From positions 1-7,002 of the forward strand of contig MUKB01000058.1 in NCBI GenBank assembly GCA_002049785.1: DNA of 7,002 bases, written 5' to 3'. This DNA is from Caldifarciminota bacterium 4484_100. GTDB lineage: Bacteria; Hydrothermota; Tepidihabitantia; SM23-42. The translations under genes were made by a program, and so were the position numbers. The notes beneath the pieces are model-generated. The model did no database searches, was not told the origin of the DNA, and saw only the letters and a list, made by a program, of their open reading frames with translations. Positions 1-5,407 of this stretch are shown piece by piece (position 1 is the first letter of the stretch; each line of letters opens with the position of its first letter).

Positions 1-2
1 AG

Positions 3-377
3 ATAATGCATCCGCACATTGCGCCCAATGCCGACCTCTATCTCCATCCAATGGCATTTGCCGGGTGGCTGGGATTTCTTGTTACCTCGATGAATCTGAT
101 TCCGGTTGGTCAACTTGATGGAGGCCATATCGCCTTCAGTATATTCTTGAAAAAAAGAAAGTATATCTATCCCCTCATATTTGGTGCACTCATTGGACTC
201 GGTTTTTTATGGCCGGGCTGGTTGATCTGGGCATTGCTCGCCTTTGTCTTTGCCCGGCGTGATACCACAATTCAGGACTCGATTACCCCATTAACAAAAC
301 CAGAAAAATTGAGTGCATTACTGCCTTTAATTATTCTATTTCTCACCTTCATCCCCCAACCTTTTACCCTCGGCTAA
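3..377 (+). CDS. Site-2-type M50 membrane metalloprotease, C-terminal part (5' end outside the window)
   Basis: This is the last ~124 codons of a reading frame that is open to the window edge, so the gene starts upstream and the ATG at 6 is probably internal. The diagnostic sequence is NLIPVGQLDGGH (residues 30-41 counted from the ATG at 6). In the M50/S2P family the Asp of the LDGG motif, in a C-terminal membrane helix, is a zinc ligand; the HExxH motif would be upstream and is not visible. Hydrophobic stretches lie near residues 13-30, 54-82 and 104-118, consistent with an integral membrane protein. A basic patch (KKRKY) lies between helices. Family members cleave substrates within membranes, but which branch this is (RseP/SpoIVFB-like or an uncharacterised M50 protein) cannot be told from the tail. 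It ends in TAA with no clear terminator after it. The family call is fairly sure; the substrate is unknown. Confidence 0.82.
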   Translation: MMHPHIAPNADLYLHPMAFAGWLGFLVTSMNLIPVGQLDGGHIAFSIFLKKRKYIYPLIFGALIGLGFLWPGWLIWALLAFVFARRDTTIQDSITPLTKPEKLSALLPLIILFLTFIPQPFTLG

Positions 378-530
378 CCCTTTACTTCCACCCAGAAAAA
401 CGAGAGAGGCATTTCGTCCGCCAAACAGAGCGTCGGACAGGGATTTCAGAATTAAAAGATTGATACTGGATAATAACATTGTCATTCTGAACTTGTTTCA
501 GAATCTCAGTATCATTTCAGCATCTCTAAT
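378..530 (+). other. Intergenic stretch with no gene seen
   Basis: No credible coding frame is present on either strand. A 5-bp inverted repeat (GTCCG 416-420, CGGAC 434-438, 13-nt loop) is present but lacks a T-run, so it is not called a terminator. The right part, from 481, is the first copy of an interspersed repeat described separately. Confidence 0.5.
481..527 (+). repeat. Interspersed GTCAT...CAGCATCTCT repeat, copy 1
   Basis: The stretch contains a perfect inverted repeat, ATTCTGAA (484-491) against TTCAGAAT (497-504), with a 5-nt loop. It then continues with CTCAGTATCATTTCAGCATC. A second, diverged copy lies at 2826-2875. In both places the element is followed within a few bases by A-family octamers (TTCAATGACTTAATGAC). 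Short dispersed elements of the type 'GTCATnCTGAAC...TTTCAGnATCTC' are common in many bacterial genomes; their function is not known to me. Confidence 0.6.
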
Positions 531-532
531 TA

Positions 533-636
533 TTCAATGACTTAATGACTAATGCTTTTCAATGACTCAATGACACAATGACTCAATGACTTAAGGTTTT
601 TAAATGACTTAATAACTCAATGACTAACGGTTTTTC
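533..636 (+). repeat. A-family octamer array (TCAATGAC units) upstream of the polymerase/ligase gene
   Basis: About ten degenerate 8-bp units near TCAATGAC or TTAATGAC are interrupted by separators of the form CTAATGCTTTT, CTTAAGGTTTTTAA and CTAACGGTTTTTC. The array passes straight into the B array through the junction CTAACGGTTTTTCAACCAGA. Because TGA recurs with an 8-bp period, the + strand is closed in all three frames. Positions 561-660 are nearly identical to 5332-5431. Confidence 0.85.
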
Positions 637-721
637 AACCAGACAAACCAGAAAAACCAGACAAACTAGAAAAACCAGAAAAACGAGACAAACCAGAAAA
701 ACCAGACAAACGAGAAAAACC
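637..721 (+). repeat. B-family 9-bp array (AACCAGAMA), copy 1
   Basis: Nine consecutive 9-bp units in perfect register (637, 646, 655, 664, 673, 682, 691, 700, 709) are followed by a partial unit. The consensus is AACCAGAAA or AACCAGACA, with variants AACGAGAAA and AACTAGAAA. The unit is three codons long and has no stop in most frames of either strand. This creates a false minus-strand frame rich in FLV/CLV. The array ends ten bases before the putative promoter of the next gene. Confidence 0.9.
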
Positions 722-730
722 AAAATCTTC

Positions 731-758
731 TTGCATTTTCTGAAAATTTGACTATAAT
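731..758 (+). promoter_or_regulatory. Candidate promoter of the polymerase/ligase-like gene
   Basis: TTGCAT (731-736) and a perfect TATAAT (753-758) are separated by 16 bp. The -35 box matches the sigma-70 consensus at only three positions, so the call rests mainly on the -10 box. Transcription would begin near 765, right at the Shine-Dalgarno-like GGAGAAGG (765-772), giving a very short leader. Confidence 0.45.
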
Positions 759-778
759 ATACCTGGAGAAGGTTGGAG

Positions 779-2056
779 ATGCACATCATCCCTGAGGTCT
801 TTTATCCTCTACTATTAGGCCTGTTCTATCTGGCCATATATTTCTTTAAAAAACCCCGCTATGCTATTGCCGGATTTATAATCTCCAAACCGCTCATTGA
901 TGTCTTCTATAACTACTATATAATTCTTGATATCAACTTCTTAAAACTCTATGCCGGCCTCTTTGCCATTCTCGGTGTGGTCTATATTATCCGCAATCAC
1001 CTCAATATATTCAAAAGTCCGCTCTCAAGGCTCTGGTTTGCCTTCCTGGTCATAAACTTTATCTCAACATTTCTGATTAACCAGGACCTCCTCCTCCTGG
1101 CAAGACTGAGAATCTTTCTTTCTCTTCTCAACGGCTTTGTCGCCTTCATCCTCTTTGCTGAACTCTTCAAATACCCTGAAGACAGAAAGCTCGTCCTTCT
1201 GATATTCATCCTTGCAGGTCTTGCCCCGGTCATCTTCTGGTTTTCTCAGATTCTCTCTCCTAACCCCTATATCTCTGTTGCCGGTGTTCACGATGAACTG
1301 CAGAGGATGAGAGGACCCTATGCCTCATTTACCAATTATCGATTTTACGGTCTCCAGCTCCTGATTTCGAGCCTGACATTGCTTGCCCTCATCTCGCCCC
1401 AATCAATAAAAAGACGCCTTACTTCTTTCAAAACCCTTGGTTTATCCGCGCTCTTCATCGCCTCAATCCTCCTAATCTATAAATCATATTCCAAATCCGC
1501 CTGGATAATCCTGCCCCTGTGTTTAATCACCTGGTTCCTCCTGAGAAAGCGGACCATCCCCTTATTAATCACCATCTCCCTTGTGCTCGGTTTCTTCACA
1601 ATGAACCCATTTTCCCGTCAGGCAAAAAGCCTCTTCCAAAAAGAGGTTGATACCATTGTGCTAAAAAACAACCAGTGGTCTGAAGATACCCTTTTTATGG
1701 GCAGATACCGCAGATGGAAAGCAGGAATGCAAGATTTTGAAGTCGTCACAACTGCACAAAAACTCCTCGGTATGAAAAAAAATAACCACTCTCCGGAAAA
1801 TGAATATCTCAAGGTGCTCTGGTCAAACGGCATCATCGGACTGATTATCTATCTCTTTCTTCTTTATCAGATTGCATATCAATTAATCATCCGCTACAAT
1901 AAAAATAAGGACCCAATATACCTTGCAGGAATACTGATATTTATAATGTATATTCTAAGTAATCTTGGATATTCTTCAATAAAATCACCCAATATGCAGT
2001 GGTTTATCTGGGGGCTCTGGGGTTATCTCCTCCACCGCAATCCCAAAACTCAATAA
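779..2056 (+). CDS. O-antigen ligase / polysaccharide polymerase-like membrane protein (Wzy/WaaL superfamily)
   Basis: This is a 425-residue, very hydrophobic protein with about ten or more membrane segments (for example near residues 8-22, 58-72, 85-100, 110-130, 136-158, 190-205, 220-236, 241-254, 260-275, 352-370 and 380-397). Family-type signals are a periplasmic loop beginning GPYASFTNYR (179-188), YSKSAW (237-242, comparable to the 'YSRSAW' segment common in this superfamily), MGRYRRW (307-313), and the late loop-helix NEYLKVLWSNGIIGL (341-355), resembling the conserved 'HNxYLxxLxxxGiiGL' pattern. Members either polymerise repeat units or ligate glycans; sequence alone does not separate the two. 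The start is ATG 779, because GGAGAAGG (765-772) lies 6 nt upstream; an in-frame TTG at 773 would add two residues but spoils that spacing. The stop codon lies in an A-family unit (CTCAATAACTAACGG). The Wza- and Wzz-like genes downstream support a role in surface polysaccharide assembly. Length is normal for the family. Confidence 0.82.
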   Translation: MHIIPEVFYPLLLGLFYLAIYFFKKPRYAIAGFIISKPLIDVFYNYYIILDINFLKLYAGLFAILGVVYIIRNHLNIFKSPLSRLWFAFLVINFISTFLINQDLLLLARLRIFLSLLNGFVAFILFAELFKYPEDRKLVLLIFILAGLAPVIFWFSQILSPNPYISVAGVHDELQRMRGPYASFTNYRFYGLQLLISSLTLLALISPQSIKRRLTSFKTLGLSALFIASILLIYKSYSKSAWIILPLCLITWFLLRKRTIPLLITISLVLGFFTMNPFSRQAKSLFQKEVDTIVLKNNQWSEDTLFMGRYRRWKAGMQDFEVVTTAQKLLGMKKNNHSPENEYLKVLWSNGIIGLIIYLFLLYQIAYQLIIRYNKNKDPIYLAGILIFIMYILSNLGYSSIKSPNMQWFIWGLWGYLLHRNPKTQ

Positions 2057-2070
2057 CTAACGGTTTTCTA

Positions 2071-2147
2071 ATGATTTTAACTTTTTCCTTTTCCCTTTTT
2101 CCTTTTCCCTTTTTACTTTCCCCTTTTCCCTTAGTTAAGGAAATGAC
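2071..2147 (+). repeat. Y-family polypyrimidine element, copy 1
   Basis: The element begins ATGATTTTAA, runs through a 34-nt uninterrupted C/T tract (2081-2114) and a second shorter one, and ends in CTTAGTTAAGGAAATGAC. The same head and tail recur at 2741-2815 and 5144-5190, so it is a bounded element rather than chance composition. The tail contains the small inverted repeat CCTT...TTAGTTAAGG, clearer in the other two copies. Long homopyrimidine tracts of this type can in principle form triplex DNA. Confidence 0.75.
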
Positions 2148-2311
2148 TAATGCTTTTTAAATGACTCAATTACTCAATGACTAAAGGTCTTTCAATGACT
2201 TAACTACTCAATGACTTACGGTTTTTAATGACTCAATGACTTAATGACTCAATGACTAAATGTTTTTTAAATGACTCAATGACTTAATAACTCAATGACT
2301 AACGGTTTTTC
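2142..2311 (+). repeat. A-family octamer array, longest copy in the first large spacer
   Basis: TCAATGAC or TTAATGAC units are interrupted at intervals by separators (TAATGCTTTTTAA, TAAAGGTCTTTC, TTACGGTTTTTAA, TAAATGTTTTTTAA, TAACGGTTTTTC). The last 38 bp up to the B array (2281-2318) are identical to 606-643 and carry the same A-to-B junction. Confidence 0.85.
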
Positions 2312-2351
2312 AACCAGATAAACCAGAAAAACGAGAAAAACCAGAAAAACC
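2312..2351 (+). repeat. B-family 9-bp array, copy 2 (short)
   Basis: Four in-register 9-bp units (AACCAGATA, AACCAGAAA, AACGAGAAA, AACCAGAAA) and a partial AACC. It follows an A array through the conserved junction, as at 637 and 5408. It is the shortest of the four B arrays. Confidence 0.85.
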
Positions 2352-2407
2352 AAATATCCGTATTTCTACCTATACAACTTCCAGTATTAATCCTTTCCAA
2401 TCCAGCC

Positions 2408-2435
2408 TTGACATTATCCGGTTTCCTCTTATAAT
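2408..2435 (+). promoter_or_regulatory. Consensus sigma-70-type promoter with no intact gene behind it
   Basis: Perfect TTGACA (2408-2413) and perfect TATAAT (2430-2435) with a 16-bp spacer make this the best promoter match in the window. No protein gene with a usable ribosome binding site follows. Instead a run of hairpins and a terminator-like stem with a T-run ends at 2550, so the likely product is a small RNA. Confidence 0.72.
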
Positions 2436-2441
2436 CAATCT

Positions 2442-2550
2442 AAACTTGAAAAGGGGTGCCAGAAAATTATTATGAAATTACGGCACTTAAAAATCTATTT
2501 CCTTAAGTGGTCAGTTGTAACTGACAAGGGCGGTAGCCTGCCCTTTTTTT
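2442..2550 (+). ncRNA. Candidate small structured RNA, about 110 nt, family not recognised
   Basis: The interval lies between a consensus promoter (-10 at 2430-2435) and a hairpin with a T-run. Visible pairings are GTGCC (2456-2460) with GGCAC (2482-2486); CACTTAA (2484-2490) with TTAAGTG (2503-2509); GTCAGTT (2510-2516) with AACTGAC (2519-2525); and AAGGGC (2526-2531) with GCCCTT (2540-2545). The first two share bases 2484-2486 and so partly exclude each other, which would allow switching. A 36-codon frame (2472-2582) overlaps it, but no Shine-Dalgarno lies at a useful distance from its ATG, so coding is less likely. I do not recognise a known riboswitch or RNA family. Promoter and terminator are visible; expression and function are inferred. 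Confidence 0.5.
2526..2550 (+). terminator. Intrinsic terminator-like hairpin with T-run
   Basis: AAGGGC (2526-2531) pairs with GCCCTT (2540-2545). An inner GG/CC pair closes a TAG loop, leaving one bulged T. Seven T residues follow directly (2544-2550). A GC-rich stem ending in a T-run is the classic Rho-independent form, and it would end the transcript started at about 2442. Confidence 0.65.
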
Positions 2551-2582
2551 CCAAAAATGACAATTTTTTTCCAACCTATTGA

Positions 2583-2744
2583 CAATTACTGTGTTATTAT
2601 AAGGAATCCAAAGAAAGTAACTATTGGTTAAGAATTATTAAGGCAGCTAATATTTCTGATAATCAAGCTCTTGATTACCTGATTAAAGAATCAAATGAGC
2701 TTAAGAACATCTTCGGCAAAAGTATGAAAACAATGAGCAGATGA
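2583..2744 (+). pseudogene. Remnant of a four-helix-bundle (S23-type) gene, 3' half only
   Basis: The open frame 2583-2744 has no start codon with a ribosome site. From about 2601 it reads KESKESNYWLRIIKAANI and then a helix rich in Leu, Ile, Glu and Lys, ending at TGA 2742. The 'KE-xKE-xxYWLrli' signature and the following helix match the second half of one subfamily of four-helix-bundle proteins related to the 23S rRNA intervening-sequence protein. About 47 of the expected ~120 residues remain. Just upstream, SKND (2550-2561) and, in another frame, LTITV (2579-2593) look like further decayed pieces of the same family, so frameshifts and loss of the N-terminal half are likely. This is a different subfamily from the gene at 5478 and not a copy of the one at 4661. 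The remnant begins exactly where the terminator T-run ends. Confidence 0.65.
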
Positions 2745-2815
2745 TTTTTCCTTTTTACTTTTCCCTTTTAACTTTTTACTTTTAACTTTTTCCTTTTAAC
2801 TTAGTTAAGGAAATG
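2741..2815 (+). repeat. Y-family polypyrimidine element, copy 2
   Basis: The head ATGATTTTTC overlaps the stop codon of the four-helix-bundle remnant. A C/T-rich body with regularly spaced AA steps (CTTTTAACTTTTTAC pattern) leads to the tail CTTTTAACTTAGTTAAGG. The inverted repeat TTAAC-TTA-GTTAA lies at the tail, as in copy 3. Confidence 0.75.
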
Positions 2816-2825
2816 CCTTTATTCT

Positions 2826-2875
2826 GTCATGCTGAATCCTGTGCTGAGGTATCTCAGTATTATTTCAGCATCTCT
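2826..2875 (+). repeat. Interspersed GTCAT...CAGCATCTCT repeat, copy 2
   Basis: A diverged copy of 481-527. It starts GTCATGCTGAATCC and shares ATCTCAGTATTATTTCAGCA with one or two differences, then passes into A-family octamers, as copy 1 does. The inner half (GTGCTGAGG) differs from copy 1, so the inverted repeat is less regular here. Confidence 0.6.
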
Positions 2876-2879
2876 GGTT

Positions 2880-2950
2880 TTTCAATGACTTAATGACTTA
2901 ATTACTTAATGACTAAATATATTATCCAGTATCGAGAATCAAGCATCAAG
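2880..2950 (+). repeat. Short A-family array followed by an ATCnAG-type tract, upstream of the OmpA-family gene
   Basis: Four or five octamers (TCAATGAC, TTAATGAC, TTAATTAC, TTAATGAC) run to about 2914. They are followed by a short repetitive tract of the form ATCGAGAATCAAGCATCAAG (2931-2950). A weak promoter-like pair, TTAATT (2898-2903) and TATTAT (2920-2925) with a 16-bp spacer, overlaps the array, but the -35 matches poorly. Confidence 0.5.
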
Positions 2951-2954
2951 TTTG

Positions 2955-2963
2955 AAAGGAGGT
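2955..2963 (+). promoter_or_regulatory. Strong ribosome binding site of the OmpA-family gene
   Basis: AAAGGAGGT lies 5 nt (counting from the last G) before the ATG at 2968. It is the strongest Shine-Dalgarno match in the window and fixes the start. Most other genes here have weak or no such site. Confidence 0.85.
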
Positions 2964-2967
2964 CTTT

Positions 2968-4620
2968 ATGAACCATTTTAGGATAATCATTTGTCTTCTG
3001 TGTTTCGGTTTCATCAGTCTGACTGATGCCGAATTCAATCGAACCTCTGGTCTGATTGATATCCCGGGACCGGATATTTTGCCAAAATCTGGTTTCTGTT
3101 TCGGCTATGACGGTTCTTTCTCCTTAGGAACCGATCCGATAAACGACCGCTATGACCATAATTTTCATCTTTCGTTTGGACTGTTTAAACGATTGGAAAG
3201 CTATCTTGACATCTATTCATTCAGCAATTTCTCTGCAGTTCTCGGATGCTGTTGCAACTTTTTTAATTCTGATAAATTTGGCATTGCTACTGGTATCCAT
3301 CAACTCTCCTGGTCACTCAATATCTCAGAACTGGGTAATGGCGATTCTGTGGGCTGGACCGATGACCTCAGTTATAATCGTGGTGAATATAAGAAACCCT
3401 TTGAACTCTTTTCTCTATTCCTGACATCAAGATATTCTATTACCCCCAGGGTAAAGGCAATAATCGGCTTTGGTCGTGGAAGATATGTCGGCTATGGCAC
3501 CCATTCTCAATACTTCAACACGAACTTCTACCATGAAAAAGGAGGAGATTGGGCAATCGGCCTTTTTGCCGGGATGGAATTCAATCTCACCAGAAATATC
3601 GCATTCATATTTGAAGGCGATTCCCGTGATTTAAACTTCGGCTTTGACCTCTACTTTGCACCGGTTGACATCGGTCTTGCCATAACAAAATTCGAATACT
3701 TTGTCTGGCCAGATGGTGCTTATGAACCGAGATTTGCCTTTTCAATCTCTTATAAAAAGTTGCCGGAAAAGCCGAAACTCGGCAGGATTGCAGGCACGGT
3801 CTTTGATGAATCGGATAACCCTATCATTGCTGAATTGAGTATCATCGGCACCGACATCCCCAAGATTCTTACCAGTCCGGACCAGGGTTCATACATCTTC
3901 AGCGATATTAAGCCGGGCCATTATCGACTCTATGCCACCGCACCCGGATATATCGGACAATATAAAGAAGTAGATGTTATTACCAGTAAGATAACATTCT
4001 GTGATTTCACCCTGAAGAAGCAGGCACCCGAAACCGGTGGTATAATCGGTAAGGTTGTTGATATGAAGACGAACGAGCCCCTGATTGTCACCCTGTCAAT
4101 TCCCAGACTGGGGATTTCGATTCGTTCTGATTCCACAGGTATATTTGAATTCAAAAAATTACCACCAGGAGACTATAAGGTTAAGGCTGAGGCAATCGAT
4201 TATGAAACCGGTGTTTATCCGGTTGTAGTCCGTCCGGGTGAGAGAACCAGCCTCGATATCAGGATGGTTAAGAAGGGTATGGTGATAACCCTGCGCGGAG
4301 TGAAATTCGATTTTAACAAGGCGACCCTCAGACCTGAATCCTATCCTGTGCTTGATGAGGCCGCTGCAATCCTCACCAATCATCCAGAAATAGTTGTCGA
4401 GATTCAGGGACATACCGATGCCATAGGCAGTGCCTCATATAATCTGAAACTCTCGAATGCAAGGGCGAATACAGTTCGTGATTATCTCATAACCAAACAT
4501 ATGATAAATCCGTCCCGACTCATTGCCCGCGGATATGGGGAGTCAAGGCCGATTGCAGACAATCGAACCATTGAAGGTAGAGCCAAAAACCGCCGTGTCG
4601 ACTTCGTCATCCTGAAATAA
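2968..4620 (+). CDS. OmpA-family outer-membrane protein with two carboxypeptidase-regulatory-like domains
   Basis: The protein has 550 residues. Residues 1-21 are a signal peptide (MNHFRIIICLLCFGF..., cleavage likely after TDA). Residues 22-265 alternate polar and aromatic or hydrophobic residues with many Gly, Tyr and Phe, consistent with a beta-barrel or beta-rich outer-membrane domain. Residues ~272-350 and ~357-435 are two tandem beta-sandwich repeats of the carboxypeptidase-regulatory-like type, with 'GxIxGxVxD...GxYxFxxIxPGxYxLxAxAxGY' in the first and a matching pattern in the second. Residues ~440-550 are the OmpA C-terminal domain: FDFNKATLRPES, GHTDAIGS (481-488), the LSNARA segment (495-500) and NRRVDF (541-546). 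D484 and R499 correspond to the pair that binds diaminopimelate in OmpA-type domains, 15 residues apart as in E. coli OmpA. It probably anchors the outer membrane to peptidoglycan; the barrel's own role is unknown. The Cys-Cys-Cys at 94-96 is unusual. The domain call is very sure, the barrel topology less so. Confidence 0.92.
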   Translation: MNHFRIIICLLCFGFISLTDAEFNRTSGLIDIPGPDILPKSGFCFGYDGSFSLGTDPINDRYDHNFHLSFGLFKRLESYLDIYSFSNFSAVLGCCCNFFNSDKFGIATGIHQLSWSLNISELGNGDSVGWTDDLSYNRGEYKKPFELFSLFLTSRYSITPRVKAIIGFGRGRYVGYGTHSQYFNTNFYHEKGGDWAIGLFAGMEFNLTRNIAFIFEGDSRDLNFGFDLYFAPVDIGLAITKFEYFVWPDGAYEPRFAFSISYKKLPEKPKLGRIAGTVFDESDNPIIAELSIIGTDIPKILTSPDQGSYIFSDIKPGHYRLYATAPGYIGQYKEVDVITSKITFCDFTLKKQAPETGGIIGKVVDMKTNEPLIVTLSIPRLGISIRSDSTGIFEFKKLPPGDYKVKAEAIDYETGVYPVVVRPGERTSLDIRMVKKGMVITLRGVKFDFNKATLRPESYPVLDEAAAILTNHPEIVVEIQGHTDAIGSASYNLKLSNARANTVRDYLITKHMINPSRLIARGYGESRPIADNRTIEGRAKNRRVDFVILK

Positions 4621-4660
4621 CTCCAATAACTACACTTCCCCAATGACTTAAGGTTTTTAA
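4621..4660 (+). repeat. Short A-family stretch between the OmpA-family and first four-helix-bundle genes
   Basis: The 40-bp gap holds degenerate A units (TCCAATAAC, CCAATGAC) and a separator, TTAAGGTTTTTAA. The AAGG (4650-4653) of that separator lies 7 nt before the ATG at 4661 and acts as the only Shine-Dalgarno-like sequence for the next gene. No terminator hairpin is visible, so read-through from the OmpA gene is possible. Confidence 0.7.
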
Positions 4661-5080
4661 ATGACTAAATCTTTTCAGATGTCTAAACAGTCAAAACCCA
4701 TTCGTTCTTTTGAAGATTTACGAATTTATAAACTTGCGCGGGAGTTTAGCCACAAAATAAGTGAATTGATAAGAAGGCTTCCAGAGGACGAAAAATACAA
4801 CCTGAAAGAACAGATGCGGCGAGCAAAACTTTCTATGACCAACAATATTGCAGAAGGTTATGGTCGTTATCACTACCAGGAAAATATTCAGTTCTGTCGT
4901 CAATCCCGTGGTTCAATTTGTGAATTGATTGACGATTTTAATGAATGTTTTGATGAGGGATATATTGATGAAGCATATCGGGATGAATTAAAGGGTGATG
5001 CCTACAATCTTATCAAAGTTTTGAACAGTTACATTGCTTCGATCCGGCGACAAAAACAAAAATCCTCCAATGACCAATGA
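4661..5080 (+). CDS. Four-helix-bundle protein of the S23 (23S rRNA intervening-sequence protein) family
   Basis: The protein has 139 residues, the usual size of the family. Family signals are SFEDLRIYKLAREF (16-29), the second helix starting YNLKEQMRRAKLSM with NNIAEGYGR (61-69), and helices near 72-97 and 101-130. These small proteins are encoded in 23S rRNA intervening sequences in some bacteria and stand alone in many others; members form homo-oligomers, and their cellular function is not established. There is no rRNA here, so this is a stand-alone copy. The start ATG (4661) is the ATG of an A-family unit, with AAGG 7 nt upstream; a second in-frame ATG at 4679 has no such site. The stop TGA is also inside an A unit (CCAATGACCAATGAC), so the last residues (SNDQ) come from repeat sequence. 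The family call is strong; the exact start is moderately sure. Confidence 0.88.
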   Translation: MTKSFQMSKQSKPIRSFEDLRIYKLAREFSHKISELIRRLPEDEKYNLKEQMRRAKLSMTNNIAEGYGRYHYQENIQFCRQSRGSICELIDDFNECFDEGYIDEAYRDELKGDAYNLIKVLNSYIASIRRQKQKSSNDQ

Positions 5081-5143
5081 CTAACGGTTTTCAATGACTC
5101 AATGACATAATGACTCAATAACTCAATAACTATTGGTTTTCCA
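5066..5143 (+). repeat. A-family octamer array after the first four-helix-bundle gene
   Basis: The array starts inside the last codons of the preceding gene (CCAATGACCAATGACTAACGG) and continues with TCAATGAC, ATAATGAC, TCAATAAC and similar units to a TATTGGTTTTCC separator. It runs directly into Y-family copy 3. Confidence 0.8.
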
Positions 5144-5190
5144 ATGATTTTCACTTTTACCTTTTTCCTTTTAACTTAGTTAAGGAAATG
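5144..5190 (+). repeat. Y-family polypyrimidine element, copy 3 (shortest)
   Basis: The head is AATGATTTTCACTTTTACC, followed by a short pyrimidine body and then the tail CTTTTAACTTAGTTAAGG and AAATG. The tail matches copy 2 over about 25 bp. The copies differ mainly in length of the pyrimidine body, as expected if it expands and contracts. Confidence 0.7.
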
Positions 5191-5407
5191 ACTAACGCTT
5201 TTTAAATGACTTAATAACTCAATGACATAATGACTAAAGGTTTTTAAATGACTTACGGTTTTCAATGACTTAATGACTAATGCTTTTTAAATGACTCAAT
5301 TACTCAATGACTCAATGACTAAAGGTTTTTAAATGACTCAATGACACAATGACTCAATGACTTAAGGTTTTTAAATGACTTAATGACTCAATGACTTACG
5401 GTTTTTC
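5187..5407 (+). repeat. A-family octamer array, 220 bp, upstream of the second four-helix-bundle gene
   Basis: About twenty octamers are broken by eight or so separators (TAACGCTTTTTAA, TAAAGGTTTTTAA, TTACGGTTTTC, TAATGCTTTTTAA, TTAAGGTTTTTAA, TTACGGTTTTTC). The 5332-5431 part repeats 561-660 with three mismatches. No gene or hairpin terminator is seen; the whole spacer 5081-5477 is repeat. Confidence 0.85.

Noticed and set aside
416..438. Terminator after the protease gene
   Set aside because: The stem is only 5 bp with a 13-nt loop and there is no T-run.
533..721. CRISPR-like regular repeats
   Set aside because: Units are 8 and 9 bp, contiguous and degenerate, with no unique spacers of constant length and no cas genes nearby.
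583..789. Minus-strand frame with repeated FLV/CLV residues
   Set aside because: It is the B array read backwards. The 9-bp unit has no stop on that strand, so the frame is open by composition, and there is no family match or ribosome site.
1064..1836. Minus-strand frames opposite the polymerase/ligase-like gene
   Set aside because: Compositional shadows of a hydrophobic protein gene, without ribosome sites or recognisable domains.
2472..2582. 36-codon frame starting MKLRHLKIYF
   Set aside because: No Shine-Dalgarno at a useful distance from the ATG, and it spans the hairpins and terminator. It is kept only as an alternative reading of the candidate RNA.
2579..2603. Second promoter starting with TTGACA at 2579
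   Set aside because: The TATTAT and TATAAG candidates are only 10 and 13 bp downstream, too close for a sigma-70 promoter, and the bases fit decayed S23 coding sequence.
3152..3424. Overlapping + strand frame inside the OmpA-family gene
   Set aside because: It is in another frame of a well-supported gene and has no family features of its own.
3930..4413. Minus-strand frames opposite the OmpA-family gene
   Set aside because: They are shadows of the coding strand; the conserved domains are all in the + frame.
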